NCBI GenBank assembly: GCA_021527695.1
Contig: JAKFAO010000010.1
Location: 124,001 to 188,000, forward strand
DNA from: Naematelia aurantialba
Lineage: Eukaryota > Basidiomycota > Tremellomycetes > Tremellales > Naemateliaceae
Direction: 5' to 3'
Length of the DNA stretch: 64,000 nucleotides
The notes beneath the pieces are model-generated. The model saw only the letters and a list, made by a program, of their open reading frames with translations. It was not told where the DNA came from and searched no databases. Every line of letters begins with the position of its first letter. Positions within the stretch are counted from its first letter, which is position 1. Shown here piece by piece: positions 21,585-32,739 of this stretch. Position numbers and translations under genes: made by a program.

Positions 21585-22270
21585 CGCTGACACCTGACGG
21601 GTCAGGCGGCTAGCGTGCCGCGGGGACTTGACAGTTTTGTTGCTCGTAGAACAGTAGGCGCGTAAGAGAGCATAGTGTGTGCATCGTGTGTTCTTGCATA
21701 TCTCCTCCAGTGAGGTGAATTATCGAATCGCTACGCACCCGAGTCTAGCAAGGACGTCTTGTAAGCTTAGCTGTGAGCATCAAGGACGCTAGAGCGATAT
21801 GAAATCCTTAAGGCGCACGCCAACGTGTTGCCAATGCAATATTGATTCCACCATGGCGCCACCGGCCACTCGCCAGCTGCCACTCGCCAGCAGTCGGATT
21901 CATGGCCATTCAAAACATGCATGGGCTTGACACAGATATGAATGCAGTCATATACAGCATGCAGGGTGCGAGCAGCAAGGCAATACCGCACGGAGAAAGA
22001 TCGAGTACTGAGAAGCAAAAATAATGGGGACGTGAAACTGGTCATGGGCAAAAGGATGAACGGGACGTGGAAATTCGCGTGTACACACGGACATTGCAAG
22101 GATCTATATAGGGTCGTAATGAGGTGGGGACTCGCGTCGGCATGGGAGAATGGAGGCGCTTTCGCGCAAGAGCATTTAATAAGAGTCAAGAGTCAAGAGT
22201 CAAGAGTCTCTGCAGACAACCGACAGCCAGCCGCCTCGTGTGGTCCCCGATCCCCCTTGGACGTCAGGTG
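21585..22270. other. Convergent intergenic region with a 7-bp tandem repeat
   Basis: 686 bp between two convergent genes and no supported coding region. It contains four tandem copies of a GAGTCAA-type heptamer at 22180-22209. Confidence 0.6.
22180..22209. repeat. GAGTCAA heptanucleotide tandem array
   Basis: Four head-to-tail 7-bp copies, read directly. It lies near the 3' end of the minus-strand gene that stops at 22271. Confidence 0.8.
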
Positions 22271-25041
22271 CTAGATCTGCAGCGGCACAACCTCTCTCGC
22301 TCTTTCCCTGTCTCTTCTGCGCCGGTCTCTGCGATTTTCAACAACGACAGGCGCCAAGATAGGCGAGACGAGCGGACCGCCAAAATGGCCCATAAGCGTC
22401 TCGGTGATCCCTCCATGGAGGCGGAGCATCGTGGCCCCCGAACCTCCACTGCCAAGAGCCGTAGGGGACGAAAATGGCTGTCGAGCGAGGTTTGCCTCAG
22501 CTCCTGCGCGGGCGCGGGCTCCAGCTTCCCGAGGACCGCTGCTCATAAGCGTACGGCGCAGGTACCCCTCTACGCGGACGCGGTCGAAGCGGAAGTGTCT
22601 CTCGGGCGATTCGCGCACTCCAGGCGGTGCCATGACGCTTTCGTGGATCATCTCGCCCAGGTCCATAGGGACGCATTCGTCGTCGTCGTCTTCATCCTCC
22701 TCGTCACTAGGCGTCGAAGCGCGCTCTTCGTACTCTGCCTGATGAGCACGTCGAAACCGCGGGTGCCCAGGGATAGATGAGTACCGCGCTCGTTTGGTCA
22801 ACGGGGCTGGAGACGGTACAAGAGGCGAGAACGGATCAAATGGTTGTGTTGGAGACTTGCGTTTCCGTTCTTTACTGTCCTCGCGAGATGATGCGACAGA
22901 CTGGCCATCTCGGCCCCGACCTGGTCGACGGCGATGGGTGAATGGCGATTTCGTGGTCGTTTTCGACCCGTCGATCACCGCGTGCTGTGAGGGGTGCTCG
23001 GCCGTCACTGGATGGAACATGCCCATGGTAGGGACAGCCGCAGCTGGCGTCTGGGGCGTGGCGCCCGTTTGTTCCATGTCCGCTATGTCCGTCATGGCTG
23101 CAGTGATGATCTCCGCTTCGGCATCCGTAATGACAATGCTCGGCCCGCCGTTCATCTCAATCGGGGACGGCGCACTAGCCAGTCCTACGTTCATCATTTG
23201 CTGCTCGATGATGCCCTGTAGGGCAGGCGAGTCGAGCATGGGCATATCGTCCTCGTCCATACTATCGGTGGTGTCGCCATCGCCACCCTTGTCCGACTCG
23301 CCCGACCAGAACGACGAATCACTGTCAAACTCGCCGTCATCAGCGTCGGGGTCTATCCGCAGACCGCCTTGAGGGTCGGCAGTAGAAGTGACCATGCTAT
23401 CCGCGATAGAGGCGTTGGTAACAGAGCCCCGGGAACCCCGGGATCCACGTCGGTGCCGAGATCTGGATCTCTCTTGTCGAGGTTGAACGAGCACCAGCTG
23501 GCCGTCCCAGTTCTCCATGAGGACCAGAGGTGCTTCAGGCGTCCCAGCGGACCCGTTTGGGAACAACGAAGCGGAACTCGGAATGGGAAAGCCAAACTCG
23601 TCAACTTCGTCGTCCGAGGTGGACACTTCGTCCGTGTCGGAGATAATGGCGTCTGAGGCGGAGTCCTGCACCGATGATTGGGATTTGATATCGGCTTCAG
23701 AGCCAGATAGTTGAGCAATAAACACCTGACGATGTAAGTTTTGGGCTTCGTGACAAAATGCAATACTTTACCTCGTCTTCTTCTTCATTGTCGTCGCCCC
23801 ACCCATTGAGAGTAAACATTTCCCCGGCACCGTATGCGAGATCCTCGACATCCTGTCCAGCAAAGCTATCTGGCAAGATTGGGAGCCCGTCGTCGTCCGA
23901 CTCGTGCCCGATCTTGGCAAATGTTGGACCTGGTCCTTCGTCTTCGTCATCGCCGTAAGACGATGTGGTCTCTGCATCCGAGACTGGGGCAGAGCTGGGC
24001 CGAGAAGGTCTTGATGAGGATGCCTAACGAATGAGCTGGAACCTCAAGCAGGAATGCAACGCAGCTCACGATAGCGTTGTATCCATCCCCTAGATCGATA
24101 GAAAACTTGTCATCTCTTGCTCTTCTCCTGTCCCGTTCTCCATTCTTTACCATCCGCTTGCGATCCCGGCCTCCGGGTCCACTCTGGCTGGTGGATTTTG
24201 ACGGCGATAATGGCCCCTTTGCACTACTGCCAGTAGGGGTGCTGCTCTTCTTCTTTCCTTTTGGCGTGAGAACGGTGCTCGCCTTTCTGCTGCTACCGCT
24301 CTTGCTGGTTTTGAGGGCTCGAGGGGTGATACGCTCAGTCACCTCGAGTTCATCGTCCTCGTCTGGCGGGGTGAGCTCTGAGCTTTCCGAGTCGCTGGAA
24401 GAAGGACGGGCGTGCTTGCGTTGTTGAGAGGCTGATTTGCGTGGCTTGGAGGTGACGGATAAGGCGGGTGAGGAGGAGCGGAGGTTGAGCTTGATTTTGG
24501 GGGCGGCGGGATGAGTGGGTGTGTTGGTGGGCGACGCGACGGCTGGTTCGATGTGTTAGCACCCTGCTCTGCGATAGTAGTGGCAGCTCGACGATGCTAA
24601 GGCGCCGAGAGTAAGGGTGTCACGAGCAACACGACAACGATGGGAGAGAGGGAGGCGTCTCGGACGACCATCCCCGCTACGACTAGCGTACACCTACGAA
24701 AGGGACGGAGAGAAGGGAAGAAGGGTACCGGAAGGAAAGAAGAGGGAAGAGGGAGACGAGTGTAAAGAGGAAGGAGAAGGAGGAAGGAGGAAGGAGGAAG
24801 GAGGAAGGAGGAAGGAGGAAGGAGGAAGGAGGAAGGAGGAAGGAGGAAGGAGGGAGGAGAAAGGAGGGAGGAAGGAGGAAGGAGACAGGAGGAAGGAGGA
24901 AGGAGGAAAGATGAGCAGGAAGAAGGAAGGGGACAGGCAAAGACGGAGAGATATATAAAAGGAGCCAGCAAGGTGGAAGAGAAAGTGCCCTAACGTACCT
25001 TTGCGTTTTCCAACGCTGCCGCTGCCGCTCAGGCCAGCCAT
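22271..25041 (-). CDS. Acidic, probably nuclear protein of unknown function
   Basis: Four exons (25041-24999, 24542-24070, 24023-23772, 23725-22271) give 740 residues in frame. The N-terminal third is basic and Ser/Pro-rich with several possible nuclear localisation clusters (TPKGKKKSS, RDRKRMVKNGERDRRRARD). The middle is highly acidic (GDDEDEGPGP, SDDDGLPILPDSF, GWGDDNEEEDEVFIAQLSG). A stretch GTPEAPLVLMENWDGQLVLV looks like a short conserved motif. The C-terminal part alternates basic and acidic blocks and ends with an Arg/Glu-rich segment. The layout is reminiscent of fungal transcription co-regulators such as the IFH1/CRF1 group, but I cannot confirm that. Intron 1 (24543-24998) is almost entirely a purine tract on the plus strand. 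Intron phases and exon sums fit, so the model is good even though function is open. Confidence 0.72.
24716..24945. repeat. GGAGGAA heptamer purine tract (mirror-repeat DNA)
   Basis: About 230 bp of nearly pure A/G on the plus strand, the core being perfect 7-bp repeats of GGAGGAA at about 24778-24860. It fills intron 1 of the minus-strand gene, so the transcript has CCTTCCT-type sequence there. Such homopurine mirror repeats can form triplex DNA. Confidence 0.85.
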
Positions 25042-25866
25042 CGTGCTGTGCGGTTTCACGTCTGGATTATACTAGTATCTCCTCTCGCGTCTCCAGAGAT
25101 CCCCACGGTCCCGCTTGGGTGGCGCTACAGCGGCCGCGGTATCGGTGCTGCCGGTGCTGCTGCCGCCAGAGGTGTTGCTGCTGCCAGCGGTGGTGTTGCT
25201 GGTGCGGGTGCTGCTGGTGTCGGGGCTGTTTTTGGTGTTGACCGGATTGGAAACCGTCTTGGTCGCGCCGGCGTTGACTGTGGTGGTGATTTGGGTGCAG
25301 GGTATCGTCGAAAGGAACCAACTTCTGCCAAACCAACATCTGTCGAGTTGTAGATGAGATCTACCGGTAGACGACCGAGTCGCTCTGTCGCTCTGTATCT
25401 GGTTCTCTGTATCTCTCGCTCTATCTGTCTGTAATGTGCCAAGTCACGCGACACGTTTGGAGGCCCGGGACAGAATCCAAGTTGGATGCAGGACTGAGTG
25501 GTCGTTGGGCAGGGCGGCCAGGCTATAAAGTGCTGTAACGAGCCAGACCAACTGTGAATTTTCAAAATCGCCAGGGAACGAACGAGAGCGACAGCCGTGG
25601 GAGAGCACAAACTATTGCCCAAAGCGGCAATTTTCCCCGCTAGCCCTAGATCATCCGGAACCGAAGCCGAAACCACATGCTCTGGCGTCTTTACCGGACA
25701 TCCACAGCGCACGCGTACAAGAACGCCAACCCAGCGCAGGCTGTGAAAAGCAATTGTCCATGCTGCTACAAGCCAAGGATGATCGGTGATCGTATGGCAC
25801 TGTCAACTCTAGTTCCACCCCCCACCGCTCCGTCTTACGTCCAGACAGCCCATGCAGCTCTACAGC
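25042..25866. other. Intergenic region between the acidic protein gene and chitin deacetylase
   Basis: 825 bp, with no gene supported. A degenerate GGTGCTGCTG-type trinucleotide-rich part (25140-25230) is open in several frames but reads only as low complexity. The promoter of the acidic protein gene and the 3' end of chitin deacetylase lie here. Confidence 0.5.
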
Positions 25867-27623
25867 TCATGCCATCAACGCCATGCCCAACGCCACGCCG
25901 ATAAAACTCATTATGGCTGGAGCCAGCGCGCCCGTGCCGAGTGATACCATGACACGGCGAGAGGCAGCACCCGCGGAAGAAGAGGATGCAGCGCCAGACC
26001 GGGACGCCGAAGCACCGGCGCTCGTAGCAACTGCGCCGCTGCCGGATGCGCTGACGCTCGATCCGGAGCCGGACGTCGTGCTCGCGCTTGTGGGAAGGAC
26101 CGTGGCAGTTCCTGCTCCGCCCACTGTGGCTTGGAAGAAGGTCGTCGAGGCCGAGGTGATGAGTGTCTGTGTCGAGTTTGACGACGTCTCAATGTATGCC
26201 TCGGACACTGGTGTGAAATCAGCAAGTGCCACTGTGGTCTGCGAGAGGGTAACAAGCCAGCGATAAAGACGAATACAGTAAACTTACGAGGCCGACCGAG
26301 ACAGTCGATGATGCTGGTGAGCTTGTACTTGCCCGACTGGATGGCCAAGGGGAGGACGTAGCCTACGGCGAGGTCGACGGTCTGCTGGTACAAGTCGTGG
26401 GCGAGGACGACAAATCCAGTGTCAAGCATGGGCACGTAGGTATTGAGGATCTCCTCGAATTTGCCGAGCGCCGACTCGCCAGTCGCTGTTCCGCCGGGAA
26501 TTTTCCAGTCGGTGGTGTCAAAGTTGTAGTCTGTGTTGTTAACTTCGATGCCGGTCCAGAGGATGGGCGTCAGCCCCATCTGGGCGCAGATGGCGCGGAC
26601 GCGATCGTCAATGTCGCCATAGGGCGGGCGCATAGTGTTGGGCGTCACGCCGACCGTGTCGTAGATGACCTTTTTCGTCCATCCGAGCTCGGCCACGATC
26701 TCCTCGTTGGTCAAAGACGTCAGGGGGGGATGAGACCACGTGTGTACCGAGAGCTGATGGCCGGAAGCGTACTCGGCCTGCACCATCTCGGGACGCGACA
26801 GTACTCGCGAGCCAACCACGAACCACGTTGTCTTGATGCTTTGTTCGTTCAGGTAGTCGAGCAGTGCAGGGGTGTATGGTGACGGCCCGTCATCGAACGA
26901 CGTGCCCCAGGTGTACTGATCGGGACACACGGTGATATCAGTCTCACGAGCTGTAGGATCAGCAGGAGCACCACGAGTACCACCGTCTACACAAGAGGAG
27001 CACGAGCACGAGCACGACGACTATTGCCAGACTCACTGCATTGGCCACACGTCCACCAGCACCGGCCGTCGGTGATGGCGCCCGGTGTCCCTGCGCAAGT
27101 GCCATCGGTAACGTTGTAGCTCGGGACCTTGGTCCAGTCAATCTACACCGGTCAGTGTGGTCTCCCTTCCTTGTGGCTACACATACAGCTGCGATCCACG
27201 CTTGCACTTCACTAGAGTTCGTTGGTGGAACTGTGTCGAGTGCTGGATAATTGGCAATGACCAGTGAAGTGGTTGGAATGGGTGGCGCGCCAGAGACATA
27301 TGTGACCGTCGCTCCGGCCGTGGGCGTAGAAGCGAGCGTTGCGTCTGACGCAGTCGGTGCTCCAGAAGTCAGCTCGGACAGCGCCCTTTGAATGTCAGCT
27401 TGGGTATCGGGACACATGAGAAAATGGGGGAAGGAACCAACGGGATGGTGTAGCCGTCGACGGAAGAGACCAGAGGTGTCTGTGGCAGGCTAGTGTCGAT
27501 AGAGGCGGTAGCGGCGGTTGTACTGCCGATAGCTTGGGTGACGGTCGATGGATTGACCGACGAATTCTGGGCGAGCACGCCGGCAAGAAGGGAGAGGAGG
27601 GCGAACGATCTTGCAAACGGCAT
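25867..27623 (-). CDS. GPI-anchored chitin deacetylase (polysaccharide deacetylase)
   Basis: Exons 27623-27442, 27385-27187, 27142-27037, 26950-26288 and 26231-25867 sum to 1515 nt, 504 residues. The N-terminus is a signal peptide (MPFARSFALLSLLAGVLAQ). A Ser/Thr-rich linker leads to a Cys-rich CWWTCGQCTRETDITVCPD, then the NodB deacetylase fold with TSFDDGPS (catalytic Asp and metal Asp), HTWSHP (metal His), RPPYGDID and a final VLAHD. The C-terminal part is Ser/Ala-rich with a terminal hydrophobic tail (SFIGVALGMALMA), the usual GPI signal. It should act at the cell surface turning chitin into chitosan, as the Cryptococcus CDA proteins do. The first intron uses a weak GTTGGT donor and a CTGAC branch followed by AAAG; the alternative acceptor puts a stop in frame. 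Which CDA paralogue it matches is not decided. Confidence 0.9.
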
Positions 27624-28882
27624 TTTCGTAGTTTCGTACAAGGATGAAGGAGAGAGGGGGGAGAATGTTGCTGAAGAGCTGTGTTTGGTGTTTGGTGGAT
27701 GCCGTTACGACCCGGCAGAAAGTGTCAAGTGGCGACGCTGTTGCCAGTCGAGTCTATCCTTGTTAAAGTCGAGAGTTGACGGTCGGTGAGTCTCGCGAAC
27801 CGAATGCTAAACGTCACGTATCATACAAGAAGCAAGGTGATGTTGAGGACAAGGGAGATGGAGATGAACAGGATATGGACAATGTTGGAGACTGAAAAAC
27901 CCCAGGTTTGAAGGAATTGTGCGGCCCAATGGATCGGTGGGTGAAACGCGCAAGAACGGTGCCTGTTCAGGGCCGAGGAGGGGGAAACACACAGCGAAAA
28001 GTCTTCCTCTCCTCTACCGCCGTGGGGGAAACAAGAGGTCTGGGCAGTGTGACACGTCCAACGGGTAGTCGTAGATGCGTCTTTGTTGCTGTTTGTTCTC
28101 TCGGGGTCTGAGCGTGAAATTGTCTAGTTTGTCTATGGCGTCTATGGATGTTTGAGGCCGTCTACTTTTTCGGTGGTCTACAGTCTATGCACAGTTTTCA
28201 GAACGAAAAAATACGAAGAGAAGGAAGAACGAAGGAGAACCGAAGAACGAGGGATGGGGGAGACCTGAAGAACAAAGACGCATCAACAGCCAGGCGACCC
28301 GCCTCGTCAGCATGGAGACGGTTGCTCGAGCGAGGCGGGGCACAACAGGATGCCTTGGTGTGTGTGAGCGTGACGCGGCAGGCAGGGTATCCCGATGCCG
28401 AGAAACGGGTGTCCCCGGCAACGCGGTCTTTCACCACCTGTTTGCTTGGCATGGCTGCGCGAGGGAGGGACTATGGCGGTGTCGATGCATAGCAATTCCT
28501 AGTATGCACAGCACAGCATACGGTGTGTAGTTTAGTGTCTGAGCTCCTGGCATATGAGCATATGAAATGGAGTGACCATCGGTCAATGGGTAGTGTTGGA
28601 AGTATCGACGGCGTTCTCATACCGCCAAGGAGGCTCCAGGGTGTGGGGCAGGTGGGGCTCGATATGCAGAGAAGTTACGCACACGAGGCAGCCAATCGCA
28701 AAGATCGCTTGTATCGGAGTTAAGAGTGCTTGAGTAGCTGCCACATCTGTTTCTCAGTAATTAATTCCGGTGGACCAGGATATCGCCGAAGAAAAGCTTC
28801 CGTCGAATCCAGCGTCGCTTGCGTGGAAATCGTCAAAAGTCATACCTGGTGCATCGTTATCCTTCAAGACACTCGAGACGCG
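27624..28882. promoter_or_regulatory. Long divergent region between chitin deacetylase and RPL33
   Basis: 1.26 kb, the longest divergent promoter region in the window. I see no coding sequence, clear TATA box or repeat. A purine-rich patch lies at 28196-28250. Cell-wall genes often have long regulated promoters, but no specific site is claimed. Confidence 0.45.
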
Positions 28883-30439
28883 ATGGTTGCTACTCGGTGA
28901 GTGTCCTCCTGTGGGCAGGCGGCATGACTGACGGGCTGTCTTCCTCCTCGCGTCGCTGCCCTTCCTGCTTTCTCCGTCTTGTCGCTATCGACTCTATTCA
29001 AATCCAACTTGTAACCGCTCCCGATACCGGCTCCCAACAACGCCTACTTCCCACTCCCAACTAAACTCACCTCTCTCTACTCTCCGCCTGTCTACTCTTT
29101 ACGACAACGACCTCGCCATTCTCCCCGATCACCAAACAGACTCTACACCAAAGGCCGCATCCTCGGACACAAGCGCGGAAAGCGCAACTCGCGGCCCAAC
29201 CAGTCGCTGGTGCAGATTGAGGGTGTCGACTCGGCAGAGGCAGCGAGGTCGTACCTCGGCAAGGTGGGTTCTTCATGATGCTTCTGATTCTGCTCGGGTG
29301 ATGGGAGGGAGATGTTGGACGGGGCTGTGTATCAACGCACGCTACTTTCGTTGCCAGGATGGTCAACTGCCTGTCGTCGGGTTGAGGTTTCCGAATCCAG
29401 GTAGCCAGCGGCGGGATAGCTGCAGAGGTGATATGCTGTCTGAGTAGACGTGCTCTGTGACGCGAAACAGAAGGAGGGAAGCTATGAGTTGCTTGATTGG
29501 ACAGAGTGGAATCCGTGGGCGTGCGGCCAGCAGGTGTCAGCCTTAGCCATGCCTTGATACCCTCACTGCGTCCTCTGGTGCAGGAGGGAAAGAAGAGGGC
29601 AAAGCTATCGAAGCAGGCGGACAAGAGACAGAGCGGGCGAGCAGAACCAAGTGCCGCAAACGAGAATGAGGATTAGCGTCGCCCGAATGGTGTCGAGTCC
29701 AACACCTTTGGATGTCTCCGTCTCTTGTCCTCGCTTCCTGTCTCGTCTGCTGCACGCTAGTCCGGTGCTGACTCGTCCAGCGCGTGGCGTACGTCTACAA
29801 GGCCAAGCGCGAGATCAACGGCTCCAAGGTCCGCGTTATCTGGGGGTGAGTGCTTCCTTGCGATGGATATACACTGCTTCACCATCTCTTCCGTTGTATA
29901 TGTGCTCCTTGGCAGCCCATCCCGTCGTACACATAACGTGCCAGTCCACTTTATCGTTTGCCGCTGGGTCACTCTACCTGGGACTCGTCAACGCTTCCTT
30001 GGCTCTTTCTGGGACTCTGCAACTCTTCCGCTCCAGTCTCCACCACCACCATGCCACAAACCAAATACTCAGTACTGTTTCCCCAATTCCCCTTTACATG
30101 GCGTCCCTGCCCAGCACGAAAGCGAGCTGATCATGCAGCCGCGTGACCCGCCCCCACGGCAACAACGGCGTCGTCAAGTCCAAGTTCCGTGTCAACCTCC
30201 CTGCCAAGGTGTTTGGCGCCTCGTGCCGCATCGTGCGTGTCTCGTCTCGCCTTTCCCACGATTCCAATCGTCCACTCTCCTACTCTTCCGATTCCTACTC
30301 TTACGATTCCCACTCTTATGGTCCCGCTCCCACGATCCCACTCTGTATCCACACTCTGCCACTCGTCCCGCTCTCACTCGTCCCTCTCCGAGTCTGGACT
30401 GACCGTACCCCGCAGATGCTCTTCCCATCGAACATCTAA
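28883..30439 (+). CDS. RPL33: 60S ribosomal protein eL33 (L35a)
   Basis: Five exons (28883-28896, 29140-29263, 29781-29845, 30139-30232, 30416-30439) sum to 321 nt, 106 residues. The sequence has [29 protein letters not shown], then [38 protein letters not shown] and a MLFPSNI end, which is typical eL33 over its full length. The protein is part of the large ribosomal subunit. Coding exons are 14, 124, 65, 94 and 24 nt, whereas introns are 243, 517, 293 and 183 bp, so 79% of the gene is intron. I checked the 517-bp intron for a guide RNA with C and D boxes and saw none that convinced me. Long introns are common in ribosomal protein genes and may serve regulation. Confidence 0.95.
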
Positions 30440-30570
30440 CCTCGCCAACTCTCCACTCGACCCTCGCCACCATTCTCACCACCCTCACCTCGCCCCACCC
30501 ATACTGGACCGCTTCATAGGTCCGTAGGTTGCCAAGAGACGTACGACTGTGATGTACGTTTTGCGGAGAT

Positions 30571-30651
30571 GCAGATTCATTACCCAATGCTATTCGCGTG
30601 CTGGCCGTGTGGAGATCCATTACCCAATGCTGTTTCGCACGTTGGTCGTGT
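30571..30651. repeat. About 40-bp tandem duplication
   Basis: Two adjacent diverged copies share ATTCATTACCCAATGCT / ATCCATTACCCAATGCT cores and GGCCGTGTG / GGTCGTGTG ends. It lies 130 bp after the RPL33 stop. Confidence 0.8.
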
Positions 30652-31095
30652 GGTGCATATGCGCGGGGTGCCGTAGCGGGTTGGGAGTTGGGGCTGTGCA
30701 AGTGGTGCAGGTGCACGGTGCCCTGCGTGTTGCGGGTTGCGTGTTGCGGGCCGAGTGTCCCGAGTTGCAAGTTGCCGCTTGCGAGTTTGCGAGTTTGAGG
30801 GTTAGAGGCTTGTGGTTTGCGGCTTGCGGCTTGTGAGGGTCAGTGGTTACAAGAGGTGCCATGGGTGCGTGCCGGTTGAGTCTCTGCGAGTCTGCGCTTC
30901 TACTTCCGAGCAGTGTCGCTTCCGTGAGGTCTTCAGGTCGAGTGGTGCGTTATTCGGTCTGCAGGCGAGGCTACCGAGGCTATCCATGTCATTCAGACAT
31001 GATGCGTTGCAGTTGAACTTGTTTTTTGTCTCGGTAGACGGAGTCACAGGTACTGAAATCGAATAGACTTCAGAATTCTACAGAATCCTATTGAG

Positions 31096-31160
31096 TGATC
31101 TACAGGATCCTACAGATGACCTACAGGATCCTATAGGTGACCTACTGAATCGCCTGCAGA
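31096..31160. repeat. 21-bp tandem repeat, core CTACAGGATCCTA
   Basis: Three copies of a 21-bp unit like TGACCTACAGGATCCTATAGG, the third degraded. It lies between the convergent ends of RPL33 and the MPP6-like gene. Confidence 0.75.
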
Positions 31161-31234
31161 ATGACATAGAATGCTGCAAAGTGCGCACAGAACTGATCAC
31201 AGGATCGCCCAGACACATACTCTTCTACAAGCCT

Positions 31235-32739
31235 CTATGCGGGTTGACCGTCGTCGTCGCCACCCCCGTCCTCGCCGCCACCAGCTCCAGCTCCAGCTCC
31301 AGCTCCAGCTCCAGCTCCAGCTCCAGCTCCGGCCGCCCTGGCGCGCTTCTTTGCCCGCTTCTCCCGCCGCTTGACAGCCTTCAACTCGCGCTCACGCTCG
31401 TCCAGTCCTCCTGCTGGTGCGGCACGACCTGAATTCGCAGCGTCCCCGCCCGACACTGCAGATACCGCCGTCGACTGTGATGGTGGTAACACCGACACCG
31501 ACACGGACGATGTAGCTGGAGCTGGATCTGGAGCGTGTGATGGCGCTTTGGCGGGCTGCAGCGGGAGTTGAGAAGAGAGCTTGCGTTTCTTCGGCCGCTT
31601 GGACGGCGTGGCTCCTGGTCCCTCTTCGTCCCGGTCCTTGTTCCGGACCTGGTCCTGGTCCCAATCTCTGTGGGCTCCAGCTCGGTCGGGATCGTCCCTG
31701 CCGACCGGGTTCGTGTGGTTGGCGTCGCTCCTGCCCGGCCGTGGTTCCGAAAACCCTTCTGGGCGGCGAAAGGCGCGGCTTGTGGCGCTTGCAGCAGCGG
31801 CCGACGATGGTCCCTGTCGAGCCCGTGGTGTTTCGGGCTGCCGATCGCGTGACTCCTGCGGTATCGAGGCATGCATCCGCTCATTCCGCGCGGCTACTTG
31901 CGCTCGAGCGGAGAGGCTTGATTTCGGTGTCTGTGTCCAGGCGGTGTCAGCGCGCACAGCGGGGCGGTGTATGCATTGTCCCAGATCCGCAGGTGTGGTG
32001 CTGCGAGACGAAAACCGCGAGACCAGGCAGCTACGCTCAGCAGGTCACTCACCTGTCCTCCCACCGTCCCTGCTGTGCGCCTGGCCGAGCGCGGCTCCCG
32101 CTCCTCCCCCTCCGCCATCTGTGCGCCTCCCACCTCCCCCTCTTCTCCGTCCTCTCCATCCGGCAGATCCCCACCAAAGCCAAATCGCATCCTCCCCCCT
32201 CCAGCCCTCGCGCCGCCGCAATTACTTCCTCCGGCTTCGGATTCACCCCCCAGCAGAAACGGCAGATAGCTGCTCTCTATTCTTACTCTCTCGCTTGCCC
32301 CGCCGGCACTTCTGCCCGACGTCGCCCACGCAGAGGTGGAAGTGGACGTGGAAGTGGACGCAGACGGCACGGGGGTAGGGAGGAACCATCGGGCAGCTGC
32401 TTCTTCGGCCAACTGGGCGCTCGATACGGCAGAAGAGGCGGTAGCCTGTGGTGTGGGTGTTGGCGTTGGTGTTGACGGACCAGCAGCCGAGGCTGCAGAT
32501 GGTGTGGCGGGAGCTGCTCGCTGTTGCGGCGTTGCCTCCTTGGCAGCCTGCGAGCTTTGAGACTGCGAAGTCTGTTGCTGGTGTTGGTTTCGGGACGTGT
32601 TAGGCGCGGACGGAGAAGAGGCGGATGGCAGAAGAGAGGTCGAGCTGGGCGTTCCGGGGGCTGGGGCTTGGGTTTGGGCCTGTCGTGCTAGAGCCCGCTG
32701 CATGAACTTTAGGTTGAGGGTGGACGAGGACAACGACAT
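31235..32739 (-). CDS. MPP6-like nuclear exosome cofactor, extended
   Basis: Two exons (32739-32053, 31930-31235) give 460 residues. The start MSLSSSTLNLKFMQRA matches the conserved N-terminal block of M-phase phosphoprotein 6, which contacts the RNA exosome core and helps recruit Mtr4 during nuclear RNA processing. A short ESSYLPFLLGG-like block follows around residue 150. Beyond it the protein is mostly disordered: Ser/Thr/Pro-rich first, then Arg/Asp-rich, a KRPKKRKLSS basic patch, and near the end KRREKRAKKRARA followed by an Ala-Gly repeat coded by a hexanucleotide array (31281-31330). Known MPP6 proteins are about 160-190 residues, so this one is over twice as long. The assignment rests on the N-terminal block. 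Confidence 0.75.
31281..31330. repeat. AGCTCC hexanucleotide array coding an Ala-Gly tail
   Basis: About eight perfect copies on the plus strand. On the coding (minus) strand they read GGAGCT, giving alternating Gly and Ala near the C-terminus of the MPP6-like protein. Confidence 0.9.

Larger units (their letters stand above)
30440..31234. other. Convergent intergenic region with two minisatellites
   Basis: 795 bp between RPL33 and the MPP6-like gene, without a supported coding region. It holds a 40-bp tandem duplication (30571-30651), a degenerate GTTGCGGGTT-type repetitive part (about 30720-30835) and a 21-bp repeat (31096-31160). Confidence 0.6.

Noticed and set aside
29264..29780. C/D box snoRNA in the second RPL33 intron
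   Set aside because: GTGATGG and TCTGAG fragments exist but are not in a proper C-D arrangement with terminal stem.
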